From: Sungkyunkwania multivorans
GTDB taxonomy: Bacteria > Bacteroidota > Bacteroidia > Flavobacteriales > Flavobacteriaceae
DNA length: 64,000 nucleotides
Direction: 5' to 3'
Assembly: GCF_042675645.1 (NCBI RefSeq)
Contig: NZ_JBHTJH010000017.1
Coordinates: forward strand, 1,302,001-1,366,000
Both the position numbers and the translations under genes were made by a program. Under the pieces are notes generated by a model. It ran no database searches, was not told where the DNA came from, and saw only the letters and a program-made list of their open reading frames with translations. The stretch's first letter is position 1. Every line of letters begins with the position of its first letter. Shown one piece after another: positions 7,359-16,128 of this stretch.

Positions 7359-9023
7359 TTATCCTCGAGGTGTTTTCTTTTTCTTAGATTTCGATCCTAC
7401 TCTACTCATAGCATTTCTAAATCCAATATAGTCAGTGGCCATATATTGAGGTAGATATCTTCTTTGAGCTGGATCTAACCAATACGCTCTATCTCTCCAT
7501 GAACCTCCTTTGAAGACTCTCGCCTCATCATCGATCAATGTGGTACGCTGAGTCGATTTGTCGTACTCTCTGATCATATTTCCTAGGGTGTCAGCAGATA
7601 TCGTGTGTTTCGGAGCGTTATACATCACTTTGTTGGTATCTTCATTTTCTTCTTCCTCATCAAAGAAACGCTCAAAATATCTTGACGAACTGAAATCCCC
7701 GTCCCTATAATTTCTATTGTCACTCTTCGAGAAATTTGTACGTAAGTAGGTGTCAGATTCGTCAACAGGAACCTGCGCAAGTGCACCAGGAAGATTTCTT
7801 GCGATGATACGACCGTTGCTGAGTGTATCGTAAGTCACAGAATCCACACTAACGATGGTGGCTTTTCCGTCAGGACCAATATTGTTCTTGTAATATTCAT
7901 TTCCGCGGTAATAGTTAAAGTCGTTCGCTTCATCATCGACTATAGGACGATAAACGTCAGCAACCCATTCTGCAACATTTCCGGCCATGTCATAAAGGCC
8001 ATAGTCATTTGGTGGATATGATTTTACCTGGTTGGTAATGTCCGCACCATCATCAGACCATCCAGCAATACCACCATAGTCACCTTTACCTTGCTTAAAG
8101 TTTGCCAATTGGTCGCCTTTGATCTTTCTTCTTCCAGATCTGGTATATTCACCTAACCATGGATATTTTTTCTTTCCTCGGTAGGTATTGTAATTTCTAA
8201 TTCCGACAAGTGATAATGCAGCATATTCCCATTCTACCTCGGTTGGTAGTCTATAATCTGGTAGAGCAACACCAGACGTTCGTCCTGCGTAGGTATTGAC
8301 CGTCGTAGTGTCTCTTCTTTGTTGACCTCTTTTTCCAGTAAGTGAATCTATACCACCACCGTACGTCTTTTCTGGCTGACTCAAATAAACATCGGTATCA
8401 AAGGGGGCCTTGATGTCCATACTCTTGATGGATGCATCGCGCTCCAAGAATCCTTGGTCTCCTAAGATCTGCTCATTGACACGGTCGGTACGCCAGTCGC
8501 TAAATTGGACTGCCTGAATCCAGTTTACACCAACCACAGGATATTCGGCATATGCTGGGTGACGCAAATAATTATTGGTCATTACCTCGTTATATCCTAG
8601 TCTATTTCTCCAAACGAGGGTATCTGGCAATGCGCCATTATAAATTTTTCTATACTTTGGGTCTTCTGGAGGAAACATGCTGTTCAACCAATATAAGTAT
8701 TCTACATACATGATATTGGTCACTTCTGTCTCATCCATGTAAAAGGATTGAACGTGCTGTTGGGTTGGAGTATTGTTCCAATCGTGCATAATATCATCTT
8801 GGACCTTACCCATGGTAAAGGTTCCACCCTCTATAAACACCAAACCAGGGCCTGTGGCCTGTTCTTTGAAGTTTGTATTGTACTGAAATCCACCAGCTTT
8901 GTTGTTGATCTTCATGCCGGTAGCTCTAGAGATATTACTAGTGCCTTTGGAATTCTTACAGCCTGTAAACACTGTGGCAGATACCATAGCCATCAATACA
9001 AATCTAACTGCATTTTTTCTCAT
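7359..9023 (-). CDS. gldJ: Gliding motility lipoprotein GldJ
   Basis: GldJ is an outer-membrane lipoprotein needed for gliding motility in flavobacteria, and its loss destabilises the GldK/type IX secretion machinery. The 554-residue protein has a signal peptide ending in F-T-G-C (Cys at residue 21). It has a formylglycine-generating-enzyme-like (FGE/SUMF1) fold, seen in FIEGGTFTMG, FYMDETEVTN, YPVVGVNW, YRLPTEVEWEYAA, YDMAGNVAEW, FKGGSWRD and YIGFR. Large insertions between these motifs are typical of GldJ, and the C-terminus is a Lys-rich tail. It is divergent from porU-porV, an arrangement also known in Flavobacterium johnsoniae. On the minus strand a possible promoter reads TTG, 19 bp, TATATTGC. 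Confidence 0.95.
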   Translation of the reverse strand: MRKNAVRFVLMAMVSATVFTGCKNSKGTSNISRATGMKINNKAGGFQYNTNFKEQATGPGLVFIEGGTFTMGKVQDDIMHDWNNTPTQQHVQSFYMDETEVTNIMYVEYLYWLNSMFPPEDPKYRKIYNGALPDTLVWRNRLGYNEVMTNNYLRHPAYAEYPVVGVNWIQAVQFSDWRTDRVNEQILGDQGFLERDASIKSMDIKAPFDTDVYLSQPEKTYGGGIDSLTGKRGQQRRDTTTVNTYAGRTSGVALPDYRLPTEVEWEYAALSLVGIRNYNTYRGKKKYPWLGEYTRSGRRKIKGDQLANFKQGKGDYGGIAGWSDDGADITNQVKSYPPNDYGLYDMAGNVAEWVADVYRPIVDDEANDFNYYRGNEYYKNNIGPDGKATIVSVDSVTYDTLSNGRIIARNLPGALAQVPVDESDTYLRTNFSKSDNRNYRDGDFSSSRYFERFFDEEEENEDTNKVMYNAPKHTISADTLGNMIREYDKSTQRTTLIDDEARVFKGGSWRDRAYWLDPAQRRYLPQYMATDYIGFRNAMSRVGSKSKKKKTPRG

Positions 9024-9179
9024 AATTAAGACTTAAGTTGTATAAGAATTTGGATTCGCAATATAGTGATTAACCTTAAAATAACAACTATTTTCAATAA
9101 AATTAGTATTTCAAGAGAATAGGCACAATTTATCCGCCTCACGATTCAATAAACGCAAGTAGCACTTATTTATTATTCG

Positions 9180-9187
9180 TAATTTTG
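9180..9187 (+). promoter_or_regulatory. Probable -7 box for porU
   Basis: TAATTTTG matches the Bacteroidota -7 consensus TAnnTTTG, 51 bp before the porU ATG. No clear -33 TTG is visible, so the call is tentative. Confidence 0.4.
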
Positions 9188-9238
9188 AAAAATTAAAGAT
9201 TGGTATACTAAGGTTTTCCAAACTTCGTTAAAAAAGCA

Positions 9239-12200
9239 ATGAAAAAGACACTATTACTCCTGCTAGTTTTAGGAATACACGCATTTGGAATATCCCAAAC
9301 GAAACACTTCGATATCGCGTGGCAATCTCCCCAGCCGTACCCTTTGATCAACTCGGAGATCTTATTGCCAACTTTCCAAGAAGAGAATCATGACTTTGAT
9401 CCAAACAGAGGATTGCAATTTGTTGCACGATGGGAGGTCTCATCTAAGGTGGATCCGCAGAGTCTTGTCGTAAAGAACATACGGTTTCAGGAAATCGACG
9501 AAGCAGGCTTGGCAGAAATGCCAAGAACGACCATACCGGCAGTTACGGATTTTAGATTGTACTCTCGGAATGCTCGCTCCAAAATATTTAATGTCCTTAC
9601 GCTAAATCCAATTATTGTTGACCAAGGTGTCTACAAAAGGGTTGTTTCTTTCGATATTTCGTTCCGAGCTCTTGAAAATTCTCCGAATGCATTTTCAAGC
9701 AGATCTGTCAACACGGGAAGGGCCATCACAAATTCGGTTCTTGCTTCGGGAACATGGTATCAATTTTATGTCGAAAAGTCTGGAGTGTATCGTTTGGATA
9801 GAAATTTCTTGTCCAATTTAGGAATGAACGTCAGTGGAATAGACCCTAGGAATTTAAAGATATATGGTAATGGCGGGCAGATGATCGCCCTTAAAAATGA
9901 AGATGTATTGCATTACGACCCTGCAGAGAACGCTATTATGGTCGTTGGAGAAGAAGATGGCACCTTTGACGGAAGTGATTATGTGTTGTTTTACGCGGAG
10001 GGCCCAGACCAATGGAACGACGAGAGTCAAACACATGTGAATGCATTCACCAATAGAACCTACTACTACATTACCGCTTCGGGCTTATCCGGAAAACGAA
10101 TTCAGGAGGCCTCCCAACCAACGGGAGTGCCTGATAATATTTATACGACATTTGACGATTATCAATATTACGAGAAAGATAGCCTTAACATTCTGCAATT
10201 GGGTAGAAGATGGTTCACCAATGCCTTTAATATCAACAATACCAGGACCTACTCGTTTGATTTTCCCAATCGAGTGGTGACCGAGCCCATTACTGTAAGC
10301 GGCAAAATGGCAGCAGCTTCACCAGTAAACACCCAATTTAGAATAAGTGCCACAGACGATCTGGTGGTCGATTACAATATCGCTAGCGTTTCCAACAACG
10401 ATGGATTTAGACAGGATCCTTTGACCTCGACCCCTAATAGATTGCGTTTAGGTTTGAAGTCTACCCAGAACGTGGTCACTTCTTTAGGGGATGAGATACC
10501 GGTCCTGATAGAATACTTTAATGCAGGAAATCCTTTGTCGGTTGGTTATATGGATTACATCACCGTAGAGGCAAAACGCCAATTGAAAGGATATGGTAAA
10601 CAATTCAACTTTCAATTCAACGAGATGGCCTCTCTTCCGGGGATTGGGGAAGTGAGACTCACCGATGCTGCTAATATTGGCTATGTCTTTGATATTACCG
10701 ACAAATACAATGTGGCGCGCTACAGCAACAACAACGCAGCCAGTGATTTCTCTTTTTCATTGACACAGGGTTCCGAGAGGAAATTTATCGCTGTGGACCT
10801 ACAGGATGTTTATACTCCTAGAATAGATGCCGCTAATCGCGGCGTTACCAATCAGAGTCTGAAGTTTACCATTTTTAATGACGCTGCTGGTTTTAGGGAT
10901 GTAGATTATATTATTGTAGCGCCACAGTTTTTAAGTGCCACTGCCCAAAGATTGGCAGACTTTCATGGTCGAATATCAAATCTCAACGCCAAAGTGGTTA
11001 CGTTAGAACGAATTTATAGAGAATTCAACACTGGCAATCCTGATATTGGAGCGATTCGAAATTTTGTCAAGTATGTCTATGATAATGCTTCCACTCCTGC
11101 AGGTAGAATCAAATATCTCTGCCTATTTGGAGATACCTCATTCGATTATAAGAACAGGCTGCAGAATAACAATAATATAGTTCCGACCTATCATTCCTAC
11201 ACAAGCCATAACTTTCTAAATGGAATAATGTCTGATGATTTTTATGCGATGATGGATCCCGAAGAAGGACTGATGGAGAACGGGCAGTCCGACCAGGACC
11301 TCATGGACCTCGCTGTAGGGCGAATTTTGGCTTCGAGTACTTCAGAGGCCAATGACATGGTGACCAAGATAGAGGAATACTATTCCGAATTGTCCAATGG
11401 AAAATGGCGCAATAATATTACCATGGTATCGGATGACATTGATGTTTTTGGGGATCGTAATATAGAAGGTCTCCTCGATCAAGTCTCGGATGAGATCGCT
11501 AATAATAAACCGTTTCTCAACGTCAAAAAAATTCACAGCGGGTCTTACCAGCAAGAGACCACAGCAGGTGGAGCCCGGTATCCCCAAGTGAATGAGGATA
11601 TTCTTAATGAGATAGAGTTTGGTTCTTTGGTCGTTAATTATTTTGGCCATGGTGGCGAAGACGGTCTGGCTCAAGAACGGATCTTTCAGAAGCCAGACGC
11701 GTTAGGATTGTTCAACAGATTTAGATATCCTTTGATCGTGACAGTTACTTGCGAGTTTGCGCGCTTCGACAATCCTTTGAGGCCTACTGTAGGGGAATTT
11801 ACCTTTAGCAACAAACGTGGCGGTGCCATTGGACTCATCACGACTACCAGATTAATTACCGTTGGAGCGGGAATTGCATTTAATAGAGTCTTAAGTAGAA
11901 ACTTGTTTCGTTATAATTTGTCCTCGCCCTTCGATCCTTTTGATTATGGAGCTATCTCTGAATCGGTGATGAACACCAAAAATTCCGTAACATCCAATAA
12001 ACGAGTGGTGTTCTTTGTGGGAGATCCAGCAATGAAGTTGGCCATCCCAAGGCCAAAGATCAACCTAACACATGTGAATGATGTTCCGGTGACCCAGCCC
12101 TTGGATACGCTTAAAGCTTTGAGCTATGTGAAAATGAGGGGTAATATCACCGACGTGAACGATGTGCTGCTTTCAAACTTCAATGGAGAGGTCTTTACGA

Positions 12201-13159
12201 GTATCTTCGATAAAAATATTCAACGACAAACACTTGGTAACGATGGGGTGATCGTTGCCGGACAATTGCAGATACTGAATTATGAAACCTTAGGAGAGAT
12301 CATTTTCAGAGGTAAATCATCTGTTCAGAATGGTGAATTCGAATTTGATTTTGTCGTGCCAAAGGATATAGCTATTCCAGCAGGCAATGGAAAGATAAGT
12401 TTTTACGCACTTCCTGAAGGGGGAGGGTCGGATTATACAGGCGCAAACATCGACGACCTGGTCGTTGGGGGTCTTAATGAGAATGCTGCCAATGATGACA
12501 TTGGGCCAACCGTAAGGTTATTTATGAATGATGAGAGCTTTATTTCTGGAGAAATAACATCGAGCTCTCCAATTCTATTGGCGTTGGTAGAAGATGAAAA
12601 TGGTATTAATACGGCTAGCGGTATTGGGCACGATATCATCGCGATCTTAGATGGAGATGAAGGGAATCCTTTTGTACTTAATGATTACTACGAAACAGAA
12701 TTGGATGATTATACCAAAGGAAGGGTTTCATTTCCCTTTAGAGACCTGGAGCCAGGGCTACATACCTTGAGTTTTAGGGTTTGGGACGTTTATAACAACT
12801 CTTCTACTGCCGAAATTCAGTTCTTTGTTGCTTCGGATGACGATATCCGATTGAGTAGAGTGCTCAATTACCCCAACCCTTTTACCAGTTATACCGAGTT
12901 TTGGTTTAGTCATAACCAACCCATCGGTGAGACCTTGGACGTGCAAGTGCAGATATTTACCGTGAGTGGCAAAGTTGTGAAGACCATAAATCAACAAGGT
13001 ATCGTGGCATCCAGCCCGCTTATCAGGGAAATTACTTGGGACGGGCTCGATGATTTTGGAAATAGGATCGGAAAAGGCGTCTATGTATATAAGATTACCG
13101 TAAAATCTACGTTAACTAACAAAACCGCCGAGAAGTTTGAGAAACTTGTCATACTTTAA
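9239..13159 (+). CDS. porU: Type IX secretion system sortase PorU
   Basis: PorU is a cell-surface cysteine protease of the gingipain (C25) family that removes the C-terminal sorting domain of type IX cargo and joins the cargo to lipopolysaccharide. The 1,306-residue protein has an N-terminal signal peptide ending near GISQ. The C25 domain lies in the middle: the catalytic His is H804 in FGHGGEDG and the catalytic Cys is C838 in TVTCEFARFD. Downstream come Ig-like segments, and a type A-like C-terminal domain ends the protein (LNYPNPF, then GKGVYVYKI). The size and architecture fit PorU exactly. It is followed 39 bp later by porV, its known partner, and is divergent from gldJ. Confidence 0.95.
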   Translation: MKKTLLLLLVLGIHAFGISQTKHFDIAWQSPQPYPLINSEILLPTFQEENHDFDPNRGLQFVARWEVSSKVDPQSLVVKNIRFQEIDEAGLAEMPRTTIPAVTDFRLYSRNARSKIFNVLTLNPIIVDQGVYKRVVSFDISFRALENSPNAFSSRSVNTGRAITNSVLASGTWYQFYVEKSGVYRLDRNFLSNLGMNVSGIDPRNLKIYGNGGQMIALKNEDVLHYDPAENAIMVVGEEDGTFDGSDYVLFYAEGPDQWNDESQTHVNAFTNRTYYYITASGLSGKRIQEASQPTGVPDNIYTTFDDYQYYEKDSLNILQLGRRWFTNAFNINNTRTYSFDFPNRVVTEPITVSGKMAAASPVNTQFRISATDDLVVDYNIASVSNNDGFRQDPLTSTPNRLRLGLKSTQNVVTSLGDEIPVLIEYFNAGNPLSVGYMDYITVEAKRQLKGYGKQFNFQFNEMASLPGIGEVRLTDAANIGYVFDITDKYNVARYSNNNAASDFSFSLTQGSERKFIAVDLQDVYTPRIDAANRGVTNQSLKFTIFNDAAGFRDVDYIIVAPQFLSATAQRLADFHGRISNLNAKVVTLERIYREFNTGNPDIGAIRNFVKYVYDNASTPAGRIKYLCLFGDTSFDYKNRLQNNNNIVPTYHSYTSHNFLNGIMSDDFYAMMDPEEGLMENGQSDQDLMDLAVGRILASSTSEANDMVTKIEEYYSELSNGKWRNNITMVSDDIDVFGDRNIEGLLDQVSDEIANNKPFLNVKKIHSGSYQQETTAGGARYPQVNEDILNEIEFGSLVVNYFGHGGEDGLAQERIFQKPDALGLFNRFRYPLIVTVTCEFARFDNPLRPTVGEFTFSNKRGGAIGLITTTRLITVGAGIAFNRVLSRNLFRYNLSSPFDPFDYGAISESVMNTKNSVTSNKRVVFFVGDPAMKLAIPRPKINLTHVNDVPVTQPLDTLKALSYVKMRGNITDVNDVLLSNFNGEVFTSIFDKNIQRQTLGNDGVIVAGQLQILNYETLGEIIFRGKSSVQNGEFEFDFVVPKDIAIPAGNGKISFYALPEGGGSDYTGANIDDLVVGGLNENAANDDIGPTVRLFMNDESFISGEITSSSPILLALVEDENGINTASGIGHDIIAILDGDEGNPFVLNDYYETELDDYTKGRVSFPFRDLEPGLHTLSFRVWDVYNNSSTAEIQFFVASDDDIRLSRVLNYPNPFTSYTEFWFSHNQPIGETLDVQVQIFTVSGKVVKTINQQGIVASSPLIREITWDGLDDFGNRIGKGVYVYKITVKSTLTNKTAEKFEKLVIL

Positions 13160-13198
13160 AATAAAACTATATTTGTCACAATCTAACATTTCATTTTA

Positions 13199-14374
13199 AT
13201 GAAAAAACTAATTACCTCAATCTTTATCCTGTCTTTTACGTGTGGGCTTTATGCTCAAAATGACAGGGTAATCACTACCGCCGTTCCCTTTTTATTGATT
13301 CCTACCGATGCCAGATCTGCTGGTATGGGAGATATGGGAGTAGCCACCTCGCCAGACGCATTTTCACAAAACTGGAACGCAGCAAAAAATGTGTTTGCAG
13401 AGAAACAGATTGGGATAGGCCTTAGTTATACGCCTTACCTAAGCGACCTTGTAAGTGATATCTTTCTGGGAAGTGTTAATTACTACAACCGAATCAATGA
13501 GCGGAGCGCCTGGGCGGCAAGCTTCAAGTATTTTAGCTTGGGAGATATCGAATTCAATACTTTCGATGGATTTAACGTAATTCCACAAGGAACGGAATCT
13601 CCAAACGAATTTGCATTGGACGTTTCTTACGCTTTGAGACTTAGCGATCAATTTTCCATGGCTGTTGGAGGTAGATTTATCCGTTCGGACCTCAAGTTGG
13701 CGCCCGTGGACCCAGATGCGACCGCAGCTTCATCATTTGCAGTCGATATCACTGGATACTATCAATCTGAAGAAAAAGCATACGATAGCTTCAATGGTCG
13801 CTGGAGAGGTGGTTTCGCCATCACTAATTTAGGTCCAAAACTAAAATATGACCAAGGTGGAAATGAATTCTTCTTACCTACGAAATTAGGTCTTGGAGGA
13901 GGTTTCGATTTCATCTTCGATGAATACAATAAACTTGGCGTCACCATAGAGACGACTAAGCTATTGGTCCCGACACCAAGTATTCCTGTTGATGGACAAG
14001 GAAACGAGGTTTCTGGAGAAGATGACCCAAATTTTGTTGGTTACCAGCAATCGGACGAGGGATTCCTCTCTGGGGTGTTCAGCTCATTTGGAGATGCCCC
14101 AGACGGTTTCGGCGAAGAGCTAAAAGAATTTACCTGGTCCTTAGGTGCAGAGTACACCTATCAAGATTCATTCGCTATGAGAGCAGGTTATTTCAACGAG
14201 AGCGAGGAAAAGGGAGCCCGAAAGTTCTTTACGATTGGTGCTGGCTTCACATATAATGTAATGAAGCTAGATGTCTCGTATTTGTTCTCCGCGTCTAAGG
14301 TGCGTAATCCTTTAGAAAATACATTGCGTTTCTCACTTACCTTTAACTTGGGTGGTGAGTACCAAGAGTATTAG
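13199..14374 (+). CDS. porV: Type IX secretion outer-membrane protein PorV (LptO)
   Basis: PorV is an outer-membrane beta-barrel that binds secreted cargo by its C-terminal domain and hands it from the translocon to PorU. The 391-residue protein has a signal peptide ending at LYAQ. It then shows the family start VPFLLIPTDARSAGMGDMG and the ASPDAFSQNWN-type segment (here ATSPDAFSQNW). Alternating strands follow and it ends in an aromatic strand (LRFSLTFNLGGEYQEY) as outer-membrane barrels do. It directly follows porU, with which it acts, and is probably cotranscribed with it. A gap of only 14 bp separates it from cdd. Confidence 0.95.
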   Translation: MKKLITSIFILSFTCGLYAQNDRVITTAVPFLLIPTDARSAGMGDMGVATSPDAFSQNWNAAKNVFAEKQIGIGLSYTPYLSDLVSDIFLGSVNYYNRINERSAWAASFKYFSLGDIEFNTFDGFNVIPQGTESPNEFALDVSYALRLSDQFSMAVGGRFIRSDLKLAPVDPDATAASSFAVDITGYYQSEEKAYDSFNGRWRGGFAITNLGPKLKYDQGGNEFFLPTKLGLGGGFDFIFDEYNKLGVTIETTKLLVPTPSIPVDGQGNEVSGEDDPNFVGYQQSDEGFLSGVFSSFGDAPDGFGEELKEFTWSLGAEYTYQDSFAMRAGYFNESEEKGARKFFTIGAGFTYNVMKLDVSYLFSASKVRNPLENTLRFSLTFNLGGEYQEY

Positions 14375-14388
14375 TAAAATAAAATGGA

Positions 14389-14871
14389 GTGAAGGAAATA
14401 CAAGTAACGGCGACTGTGCAGTTATTCGATGATATCGATGAACTTCCAGCTCAAGCCAAACAGCTGATGCTTCAAGCCATTGAAGCTCGCAAGAAAGCAT
14501 ATGCGCCTTATTCTAAATTTAGAGTGGGCGCAGCTTTGTCTTTGGACAATGGCGAGATCATCACTGGGAACAATCAGGAGAATGCCGCCTATCCTTCTGG
14601 CCTTTGTGCCGAGCGTGTTGCCATTTATTATGCAGGTGCTCAATATCCTGATGCGAAAGTCCTCTCTATTGCCATCACCGCAGCCTCCTCTACAACACAG
14701 GTTAACGAACCGATTTCTTCTTGCGGTAGCTGTCGTCAATCCATTGCAGAGTATGAACAAAAGCAAAAATCTCCCATTGCCATCTATTTTATGGGCGAAC
14801 TTGGGAAAGTAGCAAAGGTAAATTCATTGAAAGACCTGCTTCCACTTGGTTTTGATAATTCGTTCCTATAA
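14389..14871 (+). CDS. cdd: Cytidine deaminase
   Basis: Hydrolyses cytidine and deoxycytidine to uridine and deoxyuridine in pyrimidine salvage. The protein has 160 residues, somewhat longer than the 130-residue tetrameric enzymes because of an N-terminal extension of about 20 residues. The zinc site is complete: Cys73-Ala-Glu75 (LCAERVA) supplies a ligand and the catalytic Glu, and Cys112 and Cys115 (SCGSCRQ) supply the other ligands. YSKFRVGAAL is the usual substrate loop. The start is GTG at 14389; the nearby ATG at 14384 is immediately followed by a stop. It probably rides on the porU-porV transcript. Confidence 0.93.
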   Translation: MKEIQVTATVQLFDDIDELPAQAKQLMLQAIEARKKAYAPYSKFRVGAALSLDNGEIITGNNQENAAYPSGLCAERVAIYYAGAQYPDAKVLSIAITAASSTTQVNEPISSCGSCRQSIAEYEQKQKSPIAIYFMGELGKVAKVNSLKDLLPLGFDNSFL

Positions 14872-14980
14872 ACATCAAGGCGAAATTTCAAAAAACCTTT
14901 CTCTAACGTTTTCGTGTGATTATTTTATAAAAATCCCTTTCAAATAGAGCTTTTCATTTTTTCACTAATGCCGAAAGTGC

Positions 14981-14988
14981 TATTTTTG
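14981..14988 (+). promoter_or_regulatory. Probable -7 box for the pdhA-pdhC transcript
   Basis: TATTTTTG fits TAnnTTTG. It would give a leader of about 135 bases before the GTG of pdhA. No -33 element is obvious. Confidence 0.35.
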
Positions 14989-15126
14989 TTAGTCATTTGT
15001 TGGGTCGTAAGCAGATTAAACGATTAAACAGGCAAATGACAGAGTTTCATCAAAATAGGAGCTTTCATAACAGTGTTGTGAAAATCCTTGATTTACAAGT
15101 AGTTAAAAATTGCAAAATCCGAAAGA

Positions 15127-16125
15127 GTGAAAAAAGTAACTAAAGAAACGTATCTAAAATGGTACGAAGACATGCTCTTCTGGCGCAAGTTCGAAGATAA
15201 ACTGGCCGCCGTTTATATACAACAAAAAGTTAGGGGATTCCTTCATCTATATAATGGACAGGAGGCTGTTCTTGCAGGCTCTTTACATGCAATGGATCTC
15301 TCCAAGGACAAAATGATCACCGCATATCGCAATCACGTCCAGCCTATCGGTATGGGAGTTGACCCAAAACGTGTGATGGCAGAACTCTATGGAAAGGCGA
15401 CCGGAACCTCTCAAGGTTTAGGAGGTTCTATGCATATTTTCTCTAAAGAAAAAGGATTTTACGGCGGTCATGGGATTGTCGGAGGTCAGATTCCTTTAGG
15501 AGCAGGGATGGCATTTGGTGACAAATATCATGAAACAGGTGCGGTTACACTTTGTTATATGGGCGATGGTGCGGTCCGTCAAGGCTCGCTGCACGAAACT
15601 TTCAACTTAGCGATGCTTTGGAAGCTTCCAGTGGTATTTATCTGTGAGAACAACGGATACGCAATGGGTACTTCTGTAGAGCGAACGGCAAATCATACCG
15701 ACATCTGGAAACTAGGGCTCGGATACGAAATGCCATGCGGACCGGTAGATGGGATGAATCCCGTCAAAGTCGCCGAGGCAGTGGATGAAGCGATTCAACG
15801 AGCGCGTCGAGGCGATGGTCCAACCTTCTTAGAAATGAAGACCTATCGTTATCGGGGACACTCGATGAGTGATGCACAGCATTATAGAACCAAAGATGAG
15901 GTCGCGGAATATCAAAAGATCGATCCTATTACTCAAGTAAAAGAGATCATTTTGGAAAAGAAATATGCGAGCGAAGATGAAATAGCAGAAATAGACAAGC
16001 GCGTCAAGGAAATGGTGAAGGAATGTGAGAAGTTTGCAGAAGAGTCACCTTTCCCAGAAAAGAACGTGATGTACGATGCCGTTTACGAACAAGAAGATTA
16101 TCCATTTCTACCACATAAACTCTAA
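15127..16125 (+). CDS. pdhA: Pyruvate dehydrogenase E1 component, alpha subunit
   Basis: Thiamine-diphosphate subunit that decarboxylates pyruvate and passes the acetyl group to lipoyl-E2. The 332-residue protein shows the E1-alpha pattern RGFLHLYNGQEA, AYRNHVQPI, GGHGIVGGQIPLGAG and the ThDP/Mg motif GDGAVRQGSLHETFNLA ending in ENNGYAMGT. The phosphorylation-loop-like RYRGHSMSD is also present. The start is GTG at 15127. E2 follows after 3 bp, so the two are cotranscribed. The E1-beta gene is not between them, as is usual in flavobacteria, and must be elsewhere. Confidence 0.95.
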   Translation: MKKVTKETYLKWYEDMLFWRKFEDKLAAVYIQQKVRGFLHLYNGQEAVLAGSLHAMDLSKDKMITAYRNHVQPIGMGVDPKRVMAELYGKATGTSQGLGGSMHIFSKEKGFYGGHGIVGGQIPLGAGMAFGDKYHETGAVTLCYMGDGAVRQGSLHETFNLAMLWKLPVVFICENNGYAMGTSVERTANHTDIWKLGLGYEMPCGPVDGMNPVKVAEAVDEAIQRARRGDGPTFLEMKTYRYRGHSMSDAQHYRTKDEVAEYQKIDPITQVKEIILEKKYASEDEIAEIDKRVKEMVKECEKFAEESPFPEKNVMYDAVYEQEDYPFLPHKL

Positions 16126-16128
16126 ATC

